Of a DNA stretch of 63,662 nucleotides, positions 26,168 to 34,441 are shown one piece after another. A model generated the notes under the pieces. The model was given only the letters and a program-made list of their open reading frames with translations. It searched no databases and had not been told where the DNA came from. The stretch covers positions 1-63,662 of the forward strand of contig CAINDO010000642.1 of the NCBI GenBank assembly GCA_903847385.1, read 5' to 3'. How positions within the stretch are numbered: position 1 is the stretch's first letter; each line of letters starts with the position of its first letter. Source of the stretch: an uncultured Myxococcales bacterium (GTDB lineage: Bacteria > Myxococcota_A > Bradymonadia > UBA7976 > UBA1532). The translations under genes were made by a program, and so were the position numbers.

Positions 26168-28882
26168 GTGTCCGACATCACCCCCGAACTGCTCGCCTCG
26201 CACCTCGCCGTCGCCGACAAGCGTGATCCGGAGCGTCTCCTGCCCGCGATCGCCGCGGCCGAGGCCATCGTCACCCAGCGCACCCACCCGCGCGTCCAGT
26301 CCGCGGCGATCCGCGACTTCCGCCGGGCCGTGCAGGCCGCCGGCGTCGCCGCCCTCGATGGCTCCGACCCGCAGCGCCTCGAGGACGCCCTCGTCGCCGC
26401 GACCCCGGACACCCCGCTGGCCGAGCGCGTGATGCGGCAGGCCTGGCTGGCCCTGGTCGACCACCTGGCCCGCAGCGGCGACAAGCCGCCGTTCGGTGGC
26501 TCCGGTCGCGCCGAAACCTGGGCCTGGGTCGGTCGCTCGCGCGCGTGGCCCTTCGTGGACGCCGGCAACCTCGTCAGCCGCGTGGCGGCGCTGTATGGCC
26601 AGGGTCTCCAGGTCGTGTCGGTGCGGGGCCCCGGTCGGTCGTCGTTCCTTTCGGCGGTGCGCCGCGCGCTGCTCGGCGCGCACGGGGTCGAGGCCCTCAT
26701 CCCGCCGGTGCTGCCGGCCGCCCAGGATGATCTCGCCGGCGTGCTGCGCCCCTACGTGGAGCGCGGTCCGCTGCCCGAGGAGCTCCGCAAGGTGCTGCCC
26801 CAGATCCGCTATGGCGAGGACCTCGTCGGCCTGTTCGGGCGCCTCGGCGACCAGCAGCCCGTCTCGCTCCTCCTGGACGACGCCCACCTGCAGAGCCGCG
26901 CGATCCTGCTGGGCATGCCGCTGTTCCTGGAGCCGGCCGCGGGGCGCCAGGCCCTGCTGGTGCTGGCCGCGCCGGACAACCCCCAGGACGACGGCCCCCT
27001 GGCCGATCTGCTCGCCGACGCCGCCGCGCGCAACATCCTGACCCAGGTCGCGCTGCCCCAGCTCGACCCGGAGATGGCCCGCCACCTGATCGCGGCGTAC
27101 GAGGTCCAGGGGCTCGCGCCCGAGGCCCTGCTGGCCACGGCACAGGGGCCGTTCTTCCCGTCGGAGCGGCTGCGCATCGCCCACGCCATGCTGGCGGATC
27201 CCAAGCCGGGCACCTTCTCCCCGGAGGCGTTGATGCCCAAGCACCCCCGCGCCCGCGAGGTCCTGGCGGTCGCGGCGCTCGAGGGGGACGACTTCCACGG
27301 CTTCGCCGTCGGGCGCCTCTTCGGCAAGACCGAGGACGACGTCGAGGACCTCCTCTTCGACGACGAGTTCGAGCTCGAGGGCGAGCTGGTCGGGACGTGC
27401 GAGAACGCCGTGTCGGCCGAGGCCCGCAAGTGGGTCGACCTGGCCGACGGCCTGCACCCGGTGTTCCCGTTCATCGACATGCGCCTCGCCGCCGCCCTGC
27501 GCGCCGGCATCCCGGCCCAGGCCAAGGGCCCCCGCGCCGGCGCCCTGCGGGACGTCCTCCTCGAGGCCTACGGTCCCGCCCACGTCTGGCAGATCGCCGA
27601 CCGCCTCTACGCCCTGGACGTGATGGCGGGCCGCAACCGCCGCGTCGAGGGCCTCGTCCTCGGCGTGACGGACAACGGCCGCATCGAGGCCGGCTTCCGC
27701 CGCCTGCTGCCGGTCCTGAACACCCAGGAGCCCTACCGCCTCGCCCTGGCGCGGCTGTACGGCGCCGCCATGGAGGCCGGGGCGATGGCCGCCCAGGCCG
27801 GTCAGGTGCCCATGGCCGACCAGGCCTTCCAGGCCGCCGCCGCCGCCGCCGAGCGCCTCGGTCGCGCCGGCCCGGCCGGTGAGGCCCTGGCGCGCCTCGC
27901 CGAAATCCGCCTCGCGCTGGCGCTGCCCCAGCCCACCGTCGTCGCGCTCGATCTGGCCGACAAGCTGCTCACGCAGGCCGGCCACAAGCGCAGCGCCGCC
28001 CGCCTGGGCCTGCTGCGGGCCGAGGTCAGCATCCTCGAGGGCGACCTGGACGCCGCCCTGACGCAGCTCGACGGCGCCCGTACGGGCCTCGCCGAGCAGG
28101 GTGATCCGGCCCACGCCGCGTTGGCGCTGGTGCGCACGGGCCGCCTGCTCTACGAGCGTGGTCAGGCCGAAGAGGCCGAGGGCATGCTGGACACGGCCGT
28201 CGCCGAGGCCGACAAGGCCGGCGACCCCCGCGCCCGCGCCGCCAGCCGCATGGCGCGGTCGTTCGTCGCCGCCGAGCGCGGCCACCTGGAGAAGGCGTTC
28301 CAGTGGCTGCAGGAGGCCGCACAGCTCTTCCAGGCCGTGCGCATGCCCGTGCACATCGTCGAGACGGCCGCCGCCGGCCTGCAGCGTCGCCACGGCGGCG
28401 CCGCCGAGGCCGAGAAGCGCCTGCGCGCCATGGCCGAGGCCTTCCAGAAGGGCGGCGCCGCCGTCCAGTGGGCGGACGCCTGGCAGGAGGTCGGCCGCGC
28501 CCTGCTCGACCAGGACAAGCCCGCCGAGGCCCTCGCCGCGCTCGACCAGACCGTCGAGGTCCGTCGCCGCGCCCGCGACCGCTTCGCGCTCATCCGCCTG
28601 CACGAGGATCTCGGCCGCGCGGCCCTCGCCTCCGAGGACTCCGCCCGCGCCGCCACCGAGTTCGGCCGTGCGCGTCGGCTCGCGGAGCGCCTCGGCCTCG
28701 CCGGCCGCCTCGGCGCCCTCGACGCCGACCTCGCCCGCCTCGAGAGCGCGCTCACCGGCCGCGCGGAGGGCGACCTGAACGCGCTCCGCGCCTCCGCCGC
28801 GGCCGACATCGACGCCCTCGAGGCCCAGTGGGCCGCGCCGCTGCAGACGGCGCCCCAAGAGAACCCCGAGCAGGTGCACTGA
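26168..28882 (+). CDS. Degenerate STAND-like NTPase with C-terminal TPR-type repeats
   Basis: 904 residues, GTG start. Residues 100-400 look like an AAA/STAND nucleotide-binding region: QVVSVRGPGRSSFLSAVRRA sits where a Walker A belongs but has no Lys (GPGRSS), and VSLLLDDAHLQS resembles a Walker B. From about 530 to the end are Ala-rich helical repeats of TPR type (LLRAEVSILEGDLDAALTQL, RTGRLLYERGQAEEAEGML). STAND proteins couple signal sensing to oligomerisation; without the Lys, ATP hydrolysis is doubtful and it may serve as a scaffold. No enzymatic effector domain is attached. A huge antisense frame over this gene is rejected. Confidence 0.7.
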   Translation: MSDITPELLASHLAVADKRDPERLLPAIAAAEAIVTQRTHPRVQSAAIRDFRRAVQAAGVAALDGSDPQRLEDALVAATPDTPLAERVMRQAWLALVDHLARSGDKPPFGGSGRAETWAWVGRSRAWPFVDAGNLVSRVAALYGQGLQVVSVRGPGRSSFLSAVRRALLGAHGVEALIPPVLPAAQDDLAGVLRPYVERGPLPEELRKVLPQIRYGEDLVGLFGRLGDQQPVSLLLDDAHLQSRAILLGMPLFLEPAAGRQALLVLAAPDNPQDDGPLADLLADAAARNILTQVALPQLDPEMARHLIAAYEVQGLAPEALLATAQGPFFPSERLRIAHAMLADPKPGTFSPEALMPKHPRAREVLAVAALEGDDFHGFAVGRLFGKTEDDVEDLLFDDEFELEGELVGTCENAVSAEARKWVDLADGLHPVFPFIDMRLAAALRAGIPAQAKGPRAGALRDVLLEAYGPAHVWQIADRLYALDVMAGRNRRVEGLVLGVTDNGRIEAGFRRLLPVLNTQEPYRLALARLYGAAMEAGAMAAQAGQVPMADQAFQAAAAAAERLGRAGPAGEALARLAEIRLALALPQPTVVALDLADKLLTQAGHKRSAARLGLLRAEVSILEGDLDAALTQLDGARTGLAEQGDPAHAALALVRTGRLLYERGQAEEAEGMLDTAVAEADKAGDPRARAASRMARSFVAAERGHLEKAFQWLQEAAQLFQAVRMPVHIVETAAAGLQRRHGGAAEAEKRLRAMAEAFQKGGAAVQWADAWQEVGRALLDQDKPAEALAALDQTVEVRRRARDRFALIRLHEDLGRAALASEDSARAATEFGRARRLAERLGLAGRLGALDADLARLESALTGRAEGDLNALRASAAADIDALEAQWAAPLQTAPQENPEQVH

Positions 28883-28956
28883 ACTTCGTCTCGATGGCGG
28901 GTCGACTCGACCCCGCTCGACCCCGAAACCCCCGTTGGAAAGGACCATGCAAGGTC

Positions 28957-29352
28957 ATGTTGAAGCACTGGATCGCAGGTGTGGTGTGTCTGGCCCTGAT
29001 GGCGTGCGGCGGCAGCTCGGACGATGGCGACGACGAGGACGAGGGTGAGGACGGCGACATGTGCGCCGCCACGGGCCTCGACTTCGCCGCCGGCGACGCC
29101 GCCGCGGGCGAGGAGATCTACTCCGCGTTCTGCGCCAGCTGCCACGGCGCGGACGGCCTGGGCAACGCCAGCGCCGCCGCAGCCAGCAGCCGCGGCGTCG
29201 ATCTCCACGACGAGATCAGCGAGGGGCCCGCGGGCAACTGCTGGGTCGAGGTGATCAAGAACGGCGAGGGCTCGATGGGCCCGGTCGTCGGCATCACGGA
29301 CGAGCAGATCGTGGACGTGATCGCCTACATGAACGCCAACTTCGCGCACTGA
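28957..29352 (+). CDS. c-type cytochrome lipoprotein (single haem)
   Basis: 131 residues from ATG 28957. Lipobox LMAC17, then an acidic linker (DDGDDEDEGEDGD). The cytochrome c domain has CASCH (59-63) and a likely Met axial ligand M107 in GEGSMGPVVGITDEQIVDVI, with a C-terminal helix (VIAYMNANF). Small membrane-tethered cytochromes of this kind ferry electrons between periplasmic or surface redox proteins. It is co-directional with the STAND-like gene (74-base gap) and may have its own promoter. Confidence 0.85.
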   Translation: MLKHWIAGVVCLALMACGGSSDDGDDEDEGEDGDMCAATGLDFAAGDAAAGEEIYSAFCASCHGADGLGNASAAAASSRGVDLHDEISEGPAGNCWVEVIKNGEGSMGPVVGITDEQIVDVIAYMNANFAH

Positions 29353-29368
29353 GCCGGCGCTGGGGGCC

Positions 29369-31474
29369 TCAGCTCCCCAATCGCCCCATCTCGATGAGCT
29401 CCGACCGCGTCGCGCGGTGCAGGAGTTCATTGTTGAGCACCGTGTCGTAGGCCGCGGCCAGGAAGGCCGCCCGCAGCATCGAGTTGCGGATGAGCGCGCC
29501 GCTGATCTCCCAGCGTTTCGCCAGGCCGGCCCAGTCCACGTCGTCCGAGACGACGAGGCCCGGGGGCACCATCGAGCGCCACAAGACCTCGCGCTCGTCG
29601 GCCTCGGGCAGGTCGAAGTGCACCCGGAAACGCAGACGCCGCTTGAAGGCCTGGTCGATGCCCGTGCCCAGGTTGGTCGTCAGGATGGAGATGCCGTCGT
29701 GGACCTCCATGCGCTGGAGCAGGAAGTTCACCTCGAGGTTGGCGTAGCGGTCGTTGCTGCTCTCGACCTTGGTGCGCGTGGCGAAGAGGCTGTCCGCCTC
29801 GTCGAACAGGAGCACGACCGGCACGCGGGAGGCCTCGTCGAACAGCCGCGCCAGGTTCTTCTCCGTCTCGCCGACGTACTTGTCGACGATGCGCGAGAGG
29901 TCGACCTGGTAGAGGTCCAGGCCGAGCTCCTGGGCGATCAGGGTGGCCGTCATCGTCTTGCCGGTGCCCGGGGGACCGCTGAACAGGCAGCCCAGGCCGC
30001 GCCCGCGGCTGCCAATCTTGCGGCCGAAGCCCCACTCCTCGAACACCCGCGTGCGAAACCGCGCGTGCAGGATGATCTCCTCGATGAGCAGCTTGGGCTC
30101 CTCGGGCAGCACGAGGTCCGTCCATCGCTGGGAGGTCGACACGGGCGAAGCCAGGGACGCCAGGTTGGTGCGGATCTGGCGGCGCACCGCGGCGTCGAAG
30201 GCCTTGGTGTCCAGCTTGGGGTCGTCGCCGGCGGTGATGCGGACATCCGCGAAGGCGTGGTCCAGATCACCCGGCCGCAGTCGGTAGTGGTCGCAGATGT
30301 CGGCGAGCTGGTCCGAGTCCACGGCGAAGTCGTGCAGGCGCATCAGGCGTCCGTAAAGGCGCGGACGGTCCTCGAGCGCGACGTCCGCCGTGTGGACCAC
30401 GTGGACGTCCGGCAGGGCCGAGGTGACCAGCGGCAGGCCGCTCTCGTTCACGGTGATGACCACCGGGACCTTCATGCCGCGGATGGTGCGGCCCAGGATG
30501 CCCGTCCGGCGGTCGGCCTTGTCCTCGAAACACTCGCAGCGCAGGAGGAGCACGGCGCCGTTCAGCAGGCCGTCGCGCAGCACGGCCGCGAGCTGGCTCT
30601 CGAAGGGCTCGAGCTCCCAGGGCAGGGCGCCGACCTCGACGACGAACAGCGGTCGATGGTTGGCCAGCGCGTGGGCACGGGCCCAGGTGCGCCGGCCCGC
30701 CCCGGTGGAGCCGATCAGCACGATGGGCCGCCAGTCCTCGCGCTGCGCCTGATGCTCGAGCAGGTGGTCGCCGCGGGCGCGGTCGGCGATGACGAGCGCT
30801 TCGGGCGCGGGGCCCTCCAGCTCGAGCGTCACGGCGCCAGCGGGGTAGGACTCGTCGACGACGGGCTCCTCGGCCAGGAATCGCCCCACGGCGTCCGGCA
30901 CGAAGATGGGCCGCTGCAGGATCGGCGTCGCCGGCTGCCAACGGCGGTCCTCACCGAGCTGGACCAGCCGCAGCCGCCGGAGGGGCGCATCCGGCGTCAA
31001 CGCCGACTCCAGGCGGACCCGATGGTCCGGGTCGTCGGACAACAACTCGACGATGAACCCCGCCGTCGGTTGCTTCACCGAGAAATCGGCCCAGGCGAAG
31101 GTGCAGGTGCGCAGGAGCCCGGGCGACGACTGCAGGCCATTGAGCACCAAGAGGATCTCGAGGGCCTCTTCGTCCAGGTCGACGTCCCGGAGGAGGCGCG
31201 AGGCCGGGAGCATCTCGGCGCCGGCCCGATGCTCGCGCTCTGCGGCGCGGGTCGACTGAATCCGCGCCTCGATGTCCTCCGGCGGGTCAAAGGCGATGGG
31301 CGGCTGAAGCTGCCCGATCTCGAGCTCGGCCGAGACCTCCTCGATGGTCACGAAGAGGTCCCCGAGACCGCCCGCCCCCTGCGCGGCGCGATACCAGTAC
31401 CGCTGCAGGAACCGGGTGATCAGCACCTGACAGCGCTGGTGGACGAGGGCGGCGTGCGTACGGGCGTCGGACAT
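29369..31474 (-). CDS. ATP-binding protein with two AAA modules (degenerate N-terminal, intact C-terminal)
   Basis: 701 residues from ATG 31474. The first NTPase-like module (around 250-400) has LIGSTGAGRRTWARAHA, a P-loop with Arg for Lys. The second (from about 470) is a canonical AAA+ ATPase: Walker A SGPPGTGKTMTA (about 497-504), Walker B VVLLFDEADSLF, sensor region ILTTNLGTGID and Arg-finger-like FKRRLRFRVHFD. The architecture recalls the AAA ATPases accompanying contractile injection systems (Afp15/Pvc15 type), but no other such genes are here. It is divergently transcribed from the BMC vertex-protein genes with a 109-base shared spacer, so a link to shell assembly or cargo remodelling is conceivable but unproven. 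Confidence 0.8.
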   Translation of the reverse strand: MSDARTHAALVHQRCQVLITRFLQRYWYRAAQGAGGLGDLFVTIEEVSAELEIGQLQPPIAFDPPEDIEARIQSTRAAEREHRAGAEMLPASRLLRDVDLDEEALEILLVLNGLQSSPGLLRTCTFAWADFSVKQPTAGFIVELLSDDPDHRVRLESALTPDAPLRRLRLVQLGEDRRWQPATPILQRPIFVPDAVGRFLAEEPVVDESYPAGAVTLELEGPAPEALVIADRARGDHLLEHQAQREDWRPIVLIGSTGAGRRTWARAHALANHRPLFVVEVGALPWELEPFESQLAAVLRDGLLNGAVLLLRCECFEDKADRRTGILGRTIRGMKVPVVITVNESGLPLVTSALPDVHVVHTADVALEDRPRLYGRLMRLHDFAVDSDQLADICDHYRLRPGDLDHAFADVRITAGDDPKLDTKAFDAAVRRQIRTNLASLASPVSTSQRWTDLVLPEEPKLLIEEIILHARFRTRVFEEWGFGRKIGSRGRGLGCLFSGPPGTGKTMTATLIAQELGLDLYQVDLSRIVDKYVGETEKNLARLFDEASRVPVVLLFDEADSLFATRTKVESSNDRYANLEVNFLLQRMEVHDGISILTTNLGTGIDQAFKRRLRFRVHFDLPEADEREVLWRSMVPPGLVVSDDVDWAGLAKRWEISGALIRNSMLRAAFLAAAYDTVLNNELLHRATRSELIEMGRLGS

Positions 31475-31482
31475 GGCGGCGG

Positions 31483-31511
31483 ATGGTACAAGGCCCGCCC
31501 CGGGGCCACAA
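31483..31511 (-). promoter_or_regulatory. Candidate promoter for the AAA ATPase gene (nearly leaderless)
   Basis: Minus strand: TTGTGG (31511-31506), 17 bases, TACCAT (31488-31483), then 8 bases to ATG 31474. Confidence 0.45.
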
Positions 31512-31546
31512 TCCGGCACGGTCGGCGTCGATCGGGGGCGAAGCAG

Positions 31547-31576
31547 TTGACCCTGGGGAGAGCCTGCCCGTAGAGT
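31547..31576 (+). promoter_or_regulatory. Promoter for the BMC vertex-protein operon; predicted leaderless start
   Basis: TTGACC (31547-31552), 18 bases, TAGAGT (31571-31576), then 7 bases to ATG 31584. No Shine-Dalgarno sequence is visible before the ATG, consistent with a leaderless mRNA. It is back to back with the ATPase promoter. Confidence 0.6.
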
Positions 31577-31583
31577 CGCGCCG

Positions 31584-31868
31584 ATGTATCTCGGACGCGT
31601 CATCGGAACCTGTGTCGCCACGGTGAAATACACCGGGCTCGAGGGCTACCGGCTCCTCGTGGTCGAACCCGTGGGTGAAGACGGCGTGGTGTGCGGCGAG
31701 CCGCACGTCGCGGTCGACGCCACCCAGGCGGGCCCCGGCGAGCTGGTCTTCCTGGTCGGCAGCCGCGAGGCCGCGCTCGCCTGCGACCCGACCTTCGTGC
31801 CCGTGGACGCCGCCATCGTCGGCATCGTCGACGCCGTCACGGTGGCCGCCCCCGGAGCGCACGCATGA
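31584..31868 (+). CDS. EutN/CcmL family bacterial microcompartment vertex protein (BMC-P), copy 1
   Basis: 94 residues, the family's usual size. It shows the pentamer-forming BMC-P pattern: LGRVIGTCVATVKYTGLEGY at the start, VAVDATQAGPGELVFLVGSREAA in the middle and PVDAAIVGIVDAV at the end. BMC-P pentamers cap the twelve vertices of a microcompartment shell. It is the first gene of a three-gene operon with ATGA coupling to a second BMC-P gene and then an aldolase. No hexameric or trimeric shell gene is within the window, so this looks like a satellite locus. Confidence 0.9.
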   Translation: MYLGRVIGTCVATVKYTGLEGYRLLVVEPVGEDGVVCGEPHVAVDATQAGPGELVFLVGSREAALACDPTFVPVDAAIVGIVDAVTVAAPGAHA

Positions 31869-32134
31869 AGCTCGCACGGGTCCGCGGGACGATCGTCGCC
31901 ACGATCAAGCACCCGGCCTACGAGGGCCGCACGATCCTGCTGTGTCAGCCGCTGACGCCCGATGGCCGCGACAAGGGCGACCAGGTCATCGCCGTGGACC
32001 ACGTCCAGGCCGGCGAGGGTGACCTGGTGCTCATCCTCACCGAGGGCAACGGCGTGCGTCAGATTCTGGGGGCCGACGCCGGCCCCATCCGCTCGGTCAT
32101 CGTCGGCATCGTCGACGAGGTGTCGGCGTCGTGA
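31865..32134 (+). CDS. EutN/CcmL family bacterial microcompartment vertex protein (BMC-P), copy 2
   Basis: 89 residues; ATG 31865 overlaps the previous stop. It carries the same BMC-P landmarks, including [40 protein letters not shown] and [10 protein letters not shown]. It is clearly related to but distinct from copy 1, as expected for paralogous vertex types. GTGA overlap links it to the aldolase gene. Confidence 0.9.
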   Translation: MKLARVRGTIVATIKHPAYEGRTILLCQPLTPDGRDKGDQVIAVDHVQAGEGDLVLILTEGNGVRQILGADAGPIRSVIVGIVDEVSAS

Positions 32135-32949
32135 ACGGCGCGGCCGCGCGCCGGGATCTGGTGCGCTACAGCCGGGCCATGCACGCTGCCGGCTGGGTCG
32201 CCAACCACGATGGCAACCTGTCCGCCCGCCTGGCCGACGACCGCTTCGTGTGCACGCCCACCGCCTTCTCCAAGGCGGACGTCGGGCTCGAGGATCTGCT
32301 CGTGGTGGACGCCGCGGGCGCCCGGGTCTCCGGGCCGCACAAGCCCTTCAGTGAGCTGGTGCTGCACCTTGCGGTCTACGGCGCACGCCCGGAGGCCCAC
32401 GCCGTCGTGCACGCCCACCCCCCGAGCGCCACGGCCTTCGGCGCCGCCGGGCAGGGGATTCCGCACCCGTTCCTGCCCGAAGCCGTCGTGTCGCTGGGCG
32501 CCGAGATCCCGCTGGTGCCGCTCACGCTGCCCGGCAAACCCGCCGTCGCTGCGCTCGCGCCGTTCCTGCGGCGGTGCGACGCCCTGTGCATCGCCGGCAA
32601 TGGCGTGCTGACGTGGGGGCCGGACCTCGAGACCGCCTGGCTGCGCATGGAGCTCGTCGAGCATCTCGCGCGCATGGCGCTCGCCGCCGCGCCGCTCGGG
32701 GGCGTGAAGCGCCTGCCGGAGGCCATGGTCTCCGACCTGGTGGGCCGCCGCGCGAAGGCCGGGCTCGCCGCGCCGGACGAAGGGCGCCCGCAGGGGGCGG
32801 CACCGTCGGGCGCGACCTCGACGCCGGCCGCGGTCAGCGACGCCGCCGCCCGCGCCACCGAGAAGGCACTGGCGGGCATCCCGAACGCCGACCCCGCGCT
32901 CGTGGCAAAGCTCGCCCGCGAGATCGCCGCCCGGGTCGGCTCCGGCTGA
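32131..32949 (+). CDS. Class II aldolase/adducin family protein, putative microcompartment cargo
   Basis: 272 residues from GTG 32131 (overlapping the BMC-P stop). Compared with L-fuculose-1-phosphate aldolase (E73, H92, H94, H155), this protein has E75 (KPFSE), H94 and H96 (VVHAHPPSA), but N157 (AGNGVLTWG) where the last zinc-ligand His is expected. A flexible Pro/Gly/Ala linker (about 212-232) leads to a predicted amphipathic C-terminal helix (DAAARATEKALAG, PALVAKLAREIAARVG), the form taken by BMC encapsulation peptides. In known aldolase-type BMCs such enzymes yield an aldehyde for a shell-enclosed aldehyde dehydrogenase. The altered ligand raises the possibility of a changed reaction or none. 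Confidence 0.85.
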   Translation: MNGAAARRDLVRYSRAMHAAGWVANHDGNLSARLADDRFVCTPTAFSKADVGLEDLLVVDAAGARVSGPHKPFSELVLHLAVYGARPEAHAVVHAHPPSATAFGAAGQGIPHPFLPEAVVSLGAEIPLVPLTLPGKPAVAALAPFLRRCDALCIAGNGVLTWGPDLETAWLRMELVEHLARMALAAAPLGGVKRLPEAMVSDLVGRRAKAGLAAPDEGRPQGAAPSGATSTPAAVSDAAARATEKALAGIPNADPALVAKLAREIAARVGSG

Positions 32950-32965
32950 AGCGGCGCGGTGCGCG

Positions 32966-34441
32966 TCAGTAGGTGACGCCGGGACCGCAGATCACATAGG
33001 GCCGCAGGCGCTCGATCTTCTTGGCGCCCAGGCCCTTGACCCGGCTGAGGTCCTCGACGCTGTTGAACCGCCCCTTGGAGCGGCGCGCCTCGACGATCTT
33101 CTCGGCGATCTTGCGGCCGATGGCCGGCAGGCGCGTGAGCTCGTCCACCGTGGCGTGGTTGAGGTCGACCTTCTTCGGCGCGGGGACGGCGTCGCTGCCG
33201 CCGTGGGGGCCGCCGGCCGTGTCCTTCGCCGCGGGGCGCCCGGGGTACCACAGGCGGGCGCCGCCGTAGGGGCCGCCATAGCGGGGCACGGTCCACACCT
33301 GCAGCAGCGAGCCGTCCGTCACCATCACGATGTTGCCGTCCACCGCGGTCTTCAGCAGGTGTGCGCCCTCGCGTTCGAGCCGCTGCACCGTGGCCGGCGC
33401 CGGGTGACCGTAGACGTTGTTGCGGCCATAGGAGAGGACGGCCAGGCGCGGCCGGACGTGGCTGAGGAAGTCGCTGCTGCTCGCGTAGGCGCTGCCGTGG
33501 TGGGCGACCTTGAGCACCGTCGACCGCAGCTTCGTGCCGGCGCCCCGGAGCAGTCGGTCCTCGGTGTCTTCCTCGGCGTCGCCGACGAAGAGGAAGCTGA
33601 GGCCCTTGTAGACCAGCTTGAAGACGACCGAGTTGGCGTTCGGATCGGACCGCGAGCCGTTGATGAGCGGCTCCTCCGGGGCGAAGACCTCGAGCACGAC
33701 GTCCGGCTCGATGTTCACGTTGCGCCCGCGCCGGGCGATCTTCAGCGGAGTCTTGTCGAGCTCCATCTGCTTCAGCATCGCGTCGTACTCGGTCGTCGGG
33801 TTGGAGAACCCGGACTCGAGCACGGTGCCCACGGTCATCTCCTTCATCATGGCCGTGGCGCAGCCGATGTGGTCCGCGTGGGGGTGCGAGTTGACCAGCA
33901 GGTCGACGTGGTGGATCTCCAGGTCGCCCAGATAGCGCAGAAAGCGCGGACATCCCGGCGGCGGGCCCGTGTCCACGACGATCGTCTTGCCGCCCGGCGT
34001 CTGGATGATCGCACCGTCACCCTGGCCGACGTCCGTGAAGTGCACCACGAGCACCGGACCGGCGGGCGTCCCGAGCAGGCCGCCGAGATCGTTGCCGCGC
34101 GGGGGGTTCTCCAGCACGACGAGCGGCTCGCCGGGGCCCGACTGAACCGTGCCCGTCTCCACCTGGAGTTCAGGGACTTCGGACGGCGGCGGCTCCTGCT
34201 TCGGGCGTTCATCTTCGGCGCCGGTGGCGGTCGTGGTGGCGCTCGAGGGAGCCGCGCTGGGGGGGAGCGCGTCCGGCGGCGTCGAGGCCGCGGCGACGGG
34301 CTCCATCGGCATCGAGGGCGCAGGGCGGGGGACACCACGCCCGCGCGCGGTGGGGGAGCCGCCACAGGCGGTGAGCACGAGCGCGGCCCAGACGAGCACG
34401 AGCGGCGCGAAGCGCGCGCCGCGAGAGGCGAGGATTTTCAT
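32966..34441 (-). CDS. ComEC-like metallo-beta-lactamase lipoprotein with C-terminal helix-hairpin-helix domain
   Basis: 491 residues; ATG 34441 overlaps the upstream TGA. Lipobox VLTAC26, then a Pro/Ala/Ser-rich linker to about 105. The MBL-fold domain resembles the C-terminal domain of ComEC/Rec2: VHFTDVGQGDGAIIQT, the metal motif SHPHADH (H186, H188, D190, H191), FLFVGDAEED and LKVAHHGS. Residues 423-485 form a ComEA-type helix-hairpin-helix (VDLNHATVDELTRLPAIGRK...FNSVEDLSRVKGLG). The ComEC channel itself is absent. The pairing suggests a surface or periplasmic nuclease or phosphodiesterase with its own DNA-binding module, perhaps for processing extracellular DNA. Alternatively it could be a hydrolase unrelated to competence. 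Confidence 0.85.
   Translation of the reverse strand: MKILASRGARFAPLVLVWAALVLTACGGSPTARGRGVPRPAPSMPMEPVAAASTPPDALPPSAAPSSATTTATGAEDERPKQEPPPSEVPELQVETGTVQSGPGEPLVVLENPPRGNDLGGLLGTPAGPVLVVHFTDVGQGDGAIIQTPGGKTIVVDTGPPPGCPRFLRYLGDLEIHHVDLLVNSHPHADHIGCATAMMKEMTVGTVLESGFSNPTTEYDAMLKQMELDKTPLKIARRGRNVNIEPDVVLEVFAPEEPLINGSRSDPNANSVVFKLVYKGLSFLFVGDAEEDTEDRLLRGAGTKLRSTVLKVAHHGSAYASSSDFLSHVRPRLAVLSYGRNNVYGHPAPATVQRLEREGAHLLKTAVDGNIVMVTDGSLLQVWTVPRYGGPYGGARLWYPGRPAAKDTAGGPHGGSDAVPAPKKVDLNHATVDELTRLPAIGRKIAEKIVEARRSKGRFNSVEDLSRVKGLGAKKIERLRPYVICGPGVTY

Noticed and set aside
26075-28948. 957-residue open frame on the minus strand
   Set aside because: Shadow of the STAND/TPR gene; low-complexity Gly/Arg/Gln/Leu composition and no motifs.
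29369-32949. A contractile injection system suggested by the AAA ATPase
   Set aside because: No sheath, tube, baseplate or spike gene lies near it; the ATPase alone is insufficient.
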